A DNA stretch of 64,000 nucleotides from Dendrobium chrysotoxum. Taxonomy: Eukaryota > Streptophyta > Magnoliopsida > Asparagales > Orchidaceae. The translations under genes were made by a program, and so were the position numbers. The stretch lies in NCBI GenBank assembly GCA_019925795.1, contig CM034314.1:32109774-32173773 (forward strand). Direction: 5' to 3'. Shown here piece by piece: positions 58,930 to 64,000 of this stretch. How positions within the stretch are numbered: position 1 is the first letter of the stretch; every line of letters begins with the position of its first letter. Under the pieces are notes generated by a model. That model was not told where the DNA came from and made no database searches. It saw nothing but the letters and a program-made list of their open reading frames with translations.

Positions 58930-58939
58930 CCCTTTTATA
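58930..58939 (-). promoter_or_regulatory. Possible TATA box for the E4 extra ORF
   Basis: The element strand reads TATAAAAGGG, a canonical TATA sequence. It lies between the palindrome array and the start codon at 58877. Confidence 0.55.
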
Positions 58940-58945
58940 GAAAAT

Positions 58946-59345
58946 TAGATCAATCGTACTGTATGAAATCATTTCATACAAGACAAAATTTATTTCATTC
59001 GGGACGAATCGAATTTCATCCAGGACGAACGAAAGCAATCAAAATGAAATAGTTTTTCATAAACTTCTCGTCTCGAGGCGTCCTTTCGTACAGGCTTTTT
59101 AACTTCCCGATCGTACAGACGATGACGTGTTCGTACGGGATGATCATAAAATTTATGATCGTTCAGGCGACGGTTAGGGTCGTTCTCATATGAAACGACA
59201 CTTGGATCGTACAGACGAATGATGTATTTGTATGCACGATCATCAATAATAACTGACACTAACCGTGATTCCTCCCCATTCGTTCAGACGAAGTTCATGC
59301 AATCGTACAGTACGATGATGTCATCGTACAGTACAAATAGACAGA
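58946..59345 (-). repeat. E4 palindrome array upstream of the extra ORF
   Basis: Units such as ATCGTACAGTACGAT (about 59303-59335), ATCGTACTGTATGA and TTCGTACGGGATGAT recur up to the TATA box. The class is that of the E4 LTR, which suggests a shared binding factor or shared RNA structure. Confidence 0.78.
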
Positions 59346-59530
59346 ATGAGATAAACTTTCGTCTCTCCAATCTTACAGGTTTCCAACACTCAACTAAAGA
59401 ACAATTATTATTTTTTTTTTTTAAAATGACAACACAAAAGATACCAATAAAACATAAAACACTACAAACAAATCACTTGCAATGAACATACTAATAAGCA
59501 CATATAAACACACATTTGCAGAATTTTCAA

Positions 59531-62500
59531 TCAAGCATTTAGATCAATTATACCTAACCTTGTCCTTAACATGCTGAAAGTGTCAAAAGCTAAGTGTTTT
59601 TTGAAAATATCTGCTAGCTGATCTTTAGTAGCGACATGATGTAGTTTAATTTCCCCTTTCCCTATATGATCTCTTATAAAATGATACCTTATATCAATAT
59701 GCTTGGTTCAAGAATGTTGAATAGGATTCTTTGAAATACAAATGGCACTAGTGTTATCACAAAAGATTGGAATAGTGCCAATTGAAAATCCTAAGTCACT
59801 CAATTGTTGTTTCAACCAAAGCACCTGTGCTACATAACTCCCTAAGGTCATATATTCTGCTTCAGCTGTAGAAAGTGCTACTGAATTTTATTTTCTACTG
59901 GACCAAGATACTAGTGAATTTCCAATGAATTGACATATCCCAGAAGTACTTTTTCTATCCACCCTACAGCCTGTAAAATTAGATTCTAAGTATCTAATAA
60001 TTTCCAAAGAAGAACTATTCTTAGGATACCAAATCCCTAAATTTTGACTTCCCAGAAGATATCTTAAAATCTTTTTCATTGCTGTCAAATGTGATTCCTT
60101 TGGATCAGCTTGAAATCTAGCACATAAGCAAGCACTAAACATAATGTCAGGTCTGCTAGCAGTTAAATAAAGTAAGGATCCAATTATTCCTCTAAACTTC
60201 TTTTGATCAATAGGTTTTTCCTTAGGATCCTTATCTAATAGTACTAAGGAACTCATGGGTGTAGTTAATGATTTAGCATTATCTATTTCATACTTTTTGA
60301 GGATATCCTTAACATACTTAGATTGACAAAGAAAAGTTCATTCCTTATTTTGCTTTATGCTAAAACCAAAAAAATAACTCAAATCACCCATCAAACTCAT
60401 CTCAAATTCACTACTCATTATCTTTGAAAATTCATCACATAGAGTTTTATCAGTTGATCAAAAAATGATGTAATCCACATATATTTGTACAATGAGTATT
60501 TCATTTTCAATTCTTTTCAAAAATAGAGTAGTTTCCACACTTCCTTTAAAAAATGATCATTTTAATAAGAAAGTGCTTAACCTCTCATACCATGCTCTAA
60601 GTGCCTATTTTAGTCCATATAATATCTTTTTCAATTTAAAAATATGATTAGTGAATTTAGAATTTTTAAAACCTGGAGGTTGCTTAGCATAAACATCCTC
60701 TTTTATCACTCCATTAAAAAAGGCACTCTTAACATCCATTTGGTACAATTTAAAATCTTTAAAACAGGCATAGACTAACAAAACTCTAATTGCTTCATGT
60801 CTTACTACAAGGGCAAATGTCTCCTCAAAATCAATTTCTTCAATTTGATTATACTCCTTAGCTACCAATCTAGCCTTATTTCTCACAACTCCTGAATCAT
60901 TCATTTTGTTTTTGAACACCCACTTAGTTCCAACTATACTTTGATCTATTGGCCTTTCAATTAGCTCCCAAACATTACTTCTCTTGAATTGATTTAACTT
61001 TTCTTGCATGGTCAAAATCCAAAATTCATCCAAAAGTGTTTGTTTTATATTAATGGGTTCAATCATTGAAATAAATACTGAATGATTTACCTCTTTGCTC
61101 AAACCATGCCTAGTCCTAACTCCTTCACTTGGTTCTCCTAAAATCAATTCTTTAAGATGACTTTTAACAAATTTCCATTCTCTAGGAAATTGATTTTCTT
61201 CTTCCTTTTCAACCCTTTCAACTTTTTGATCTTCTAGTTTTTGGGTTACTACCTCAACCTCATCTTCATCCAACTTAGACTATTTATTATCATAAGATTC
61301 ATCAAAAACAATATGTGTGTCTCCTCAACTACCAATGTTCTCTTATTAAAAATTCTATAGGATTTTTTAACACTTGAATAACCTAGAAAGATTCCTTCAT
61401 CAAATTTTGGATCAAATTTTCCTAAGAGAGTTTTATCATTATTATGAATGAACACTTTACATAAAAAAATATATAGATGTAAGAGGTTGGAACTCCTACC
61501 TTTATGAAATTCATAGGGTGTCTTATTTAATTTAGACCTTATGTACACCCTATTCAACACATAGCACGCTGTGCCAACTGCTTCAGCCCAGAAATATTTA
61601 GGAAGTGAATACTCTGCCAACATGGCCCTAGCAGTTTCAACTAATATCCTATTCTTTCTTTCTACAACTCCATTCTGTTGAGGTGTCCTAGAAGCTGAGA
61701 AGTTGTGTTTAATCCCATGAGATTTGCAAAAAAATCATTAAACATTTCATTTTCAAATTCTCCCCCATGATCATTTTGGATAGTAACTATTTCAAAACCT
61801 AATTTCCTCTGAATCTAAGTGGCAAAATCTCTAAACTCTTTAAATGATTCACTCTTATGATTCAAAAATCTAATCCAGGTGAATCTAGAATAGTCATCCA
61901 TAATAACATACCCAAATCTTTTTTCTCCTAGACTTAAGATACTAATAGGTCCAAATAAATCCAAGTAAAGAATTTCTAAGGGCTTGCTAGTCCTAATTTC
62001 CTTGATTAAATTGAAAGAGGGTCTCACTTATTTTCCTAATTGGCATGCATCACACAGGTGATCCTTAGTGAAGTCTAATTTGGGTACACCTCTAACTAGT
62101 TGCTTTTGAGTGATTTTCCTAAGATTTCTCATACTAGCATGATAAAGCCTTCTATGTCATAACCATGATTCATCAGATACAGTTTTCAAACATAGAGCAG
62201 TAGAAGGATTAACAAAATTCAAATCTAGCATGTAAACATTATTAACTCTATCACTATTCAAAACAACAGTTCTATTTAGACTAATAACACAACTAGTAGG
62301 TAAAAACTTTATATGATATCCCTTGTCACATAATTGATTTATACTTAATAGATTATGTTTCAAACCTTCAACCAACAACACATTTTCAATCATAAACTTT
62401 TTAGAGTTTCCAATTATACCTGTACATACCACTCTCTTGGTAGTATTATCTCTAAGTGTAACCTTACCTCCATTCCTGGCTTCTGGCATTATAAATTAAT

Positions 62501-62585
62501 TCGTATCTCCAGTCATATGCTTTGAGCAGCCACTGTCCAGGTACCAAATACTCTCACAGGGTCTTGTGTGAGAGCATTTCTACAA
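59531..62585 (-). pseudogene. E4 pol (PR-IN-RT-RNase H), degenerate
   Basis: The protease motif WYLDSGCSKHMTGD is intact (62521-62555). Integrase has DLFGPIS, NDHGGEF (the catalytic D kept) and VERKNR, but frames are broken. RT has FAxVxRHEAIRVLLVYA and YVDYIIF, with the second catalytic Asp of YVDD changed to Tyr. RNase H has ESNFTGC in place of DSDFAGC, an intact VDRKSTSGICQFIG segment that is missing in E3, LSTAEAEYM, and the end LADIFKKHL...IIDLNA at 59531. Stops stand at K*NSVAL, S*TKHID and elsewhere. Confidence 0.9.
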
Positions 62586-62589
62586 AATG

Positions 62590-64000
62590 ATCAAACGTTA
62601 GTCTTGGGAATCCAAACAAGTTTGGGTTCTCCTCTTGATAATTTTAAATCAGATGCATGCGTGATATACTGTGATTTATGTACCTTAGGTCTCCACACTA
62701 AATGTGTTCTATATCTAAGTGTACAAGTGTGGGAAATATATCTAAACTACCACAAGAAAAATACTTTATTCCTGAAAAAGGATTCACCAATCTATTTATC
62801 CTGAAAACTATCTTCTTAGACTTTGAACCAGTGGTCTTGTAGTAGGATTCGTGAAAATCTTCAAGTTTGGGTGGATTTCTATTTTCTTTAAGTGCTTTTA
62901 ACTAAACTTTAAGATAAGCATTTGCACTTTCTAGAATCAAATTATCAATCTTCAAATCATGCTCTCTAGTATCCGATTCATCCATATAATTTTTAAAATT
63001 ATTTTCAAGTTCAGTGTGAGATGATTTTAAAAGATTTTGCTGTTTGTTTAAATCATTGAACTCATCAAACAAGGTCATGTGGTTTCTATATAATGCATGA
63101 TCTTTCCTAAGGATCTCATATTCTTTCTAAAGCTCTAAATAATCCAAATTCAACTTAGCATGCAATTTTTTCTATTTCCTATATGCTGTATGTATGCGTT
63201 CAAAAACTTTAAACAATTCTTCATAACTGAAGTCACATACCTCTTCTTGATCTGATTGATCAAGATTGTCAGTCATTAAGCACAAATTTGTGATTTACTC
63301 TTCTGGTGTAGTTTCTGAGGAATCTGAAGCTGAGTCCACCTAAAATACTCGTTGAAGTCTCTTTTTACCCCTTCTTTCCTTTGGTTTTTTCTCAACCTTC
63401 TCCTTGCTAGGATTTCCCTTAAGATTGGGGCAATCTGTCTTTATGTATCCTGGCTTCCTGCACTCATAGTAAATAACTTCATTAGAAGCCTTAACATTCT
63501 TTTGAAACTTACCTTTGTTCCACTGTTGGTGTCTTCTCTGCTTCCTTTTTAGGAAACTTCTAAATTGCCTTGTCATCAAGGTGATATCCTCTTCATCCTC
63601 AGGTAGTGACTGATCACTTTCTAAATCATCCACCTTTAATGCTATATTCTTCTCCTTTCACTTCTCACCTGCATCAATCTGTCTTTGAGTCACAGATTGC
63701 TCGTAAGCAATTAGTAATCCAAGAAGATTATCAACAAAATAAATATTTAAATCTTTAGATTCTATTATTTCAGTTATCTTTACATCATATGCAATAGGTA
63801 AATAATAAAGTATCTTGTTAGCTTTTTTGTATTAGTTAACTCCCTACCTAAAGCATCCAATGAAGTGGCTATGTGAGTGAAACATATGTACATGTCTGAG
63901 ATTGATTCATTCAGTTTCATGCAAAATAGTTCATAGTCGTGCAAGAGAATGTTCAACCTAATTTGCTTCACTTCATTTGTACCTTCATAAGTAATGCAAA
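62590..64000 (-). pseudogene. E4 gag, C-terminal two thirds, degenerate
   Basis: The element strand begins at the window edge within the Gag core (ILLHDYELFCMKLNES). It then has QFRSFLKRKQRR, the zinc knuckle YYECRKPGYIKTDC (63440-63485; first Cys changed to Tyr), a coiled-coil region (about 63240-62880) and a second knuckle region near 62740. Stops and small indels are present. The start codon and PBS lie outside the window. Confidence 0.85.

Larger units (their letters stand above)
54446..64000 (-). mobile_element. E4: Sirevirus-like copia element, E3 family, 5' end outside the window
   Basis: In element order E4 has gag (cut by the window edge), pol, a palindrome array, an extra ORF, the GATGCGC array, polypurine tracts and a 3' LTR. 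It matches E3 throughout and belongs to the same family. It has single copies where E3 shows the 81-bp duplication, and complete sequence where E3 has the RNase H and zinc-knuckle deletions, so it is a useful reference for E3. It carries its own stops. Confidence 0.92.

Overview
The window looks like gene-poor, repeat-rich plant nuclear DNA, most likely from a flowering plant. I recognise no host gene. Almost everything I can identify is retrotransposon, and no element present in full is intact. The main component is a group of related Ty1/copia elements with Sirevirus (SIRE/Maximus-type) organisation: LTRs of 1.6-2.0 kb, a PBS matching initiator-Met tRNA (TGGTATCAGAGC), a gag with a long coiled-coil-like tail, one pol in the order protease-integrase-RT-RNase H, an additional ORF after pol, several polypurine tracts, and clusters of short palindromes in the LTRs. 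I call the five copies E1, E3, E4, E5 and E6.

Layout. E1 (plus strand) supplies 1-3990 (gag tail, pol, start of the extra ORF) and, I infer, 42395-45737 (rest of the extra ORF plus 3' LTR). E6 (minus strand, 5074-35476) lies inside the DNA separating these two parts. E6 is itself interrupted by E3 (plus strand, 9264-20632, target-site duplication GGAAG) and by E5 (minus strand, 20959-28166, duplication GATAA). Removing E3 and E5 leaves a collinear E6 of about 11.8 kb. Between E6 and the right part of E1 lies anonymous, very A+T-rich DNA with a 534-bp tandem duplication. From 45738 to 54445 there are an (AT)n tract, a worn Ty3/gypsy fragment and a worn RTE-like LINE (minus strand, about 50495-53410). 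E4 (minus strand, 54446 to beyond the window) is a second member of the E3 family.

How the parts work together. In each Sirevirus copy the LTR carries a palindrome cluster followed by a TATA-like box, then a 38-40 bp minisatellite, a conserved core and a C-rich tract before the LTR end. In E3, E4 and E6 the same order (palindrome cluster, TATA-like box, start codon) recurs between pol and the extra ORF. This looks like a second, internal promoter built like the LTR promoter and serving the extra ORF. The extra ORF product has no clear membrane segment. By pattern it resembles the 'putative plant transposon protein' domain (PF20167-like, from memory) more than a viral envelope.

Decay. Most pol stop codons I could compare between copies are C-to-T or G-to-A changes (CAA/CAG to TAA/TAG, TGG to TAG/TGA), as expected from deamination of methylated cytosine. 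E5 has lost gag, protease and half of integrase at a microhomology junction, yet keeps a nearly open RT region. All assignments rest on reading motifs and comparing copies inside the window; no database search was made.
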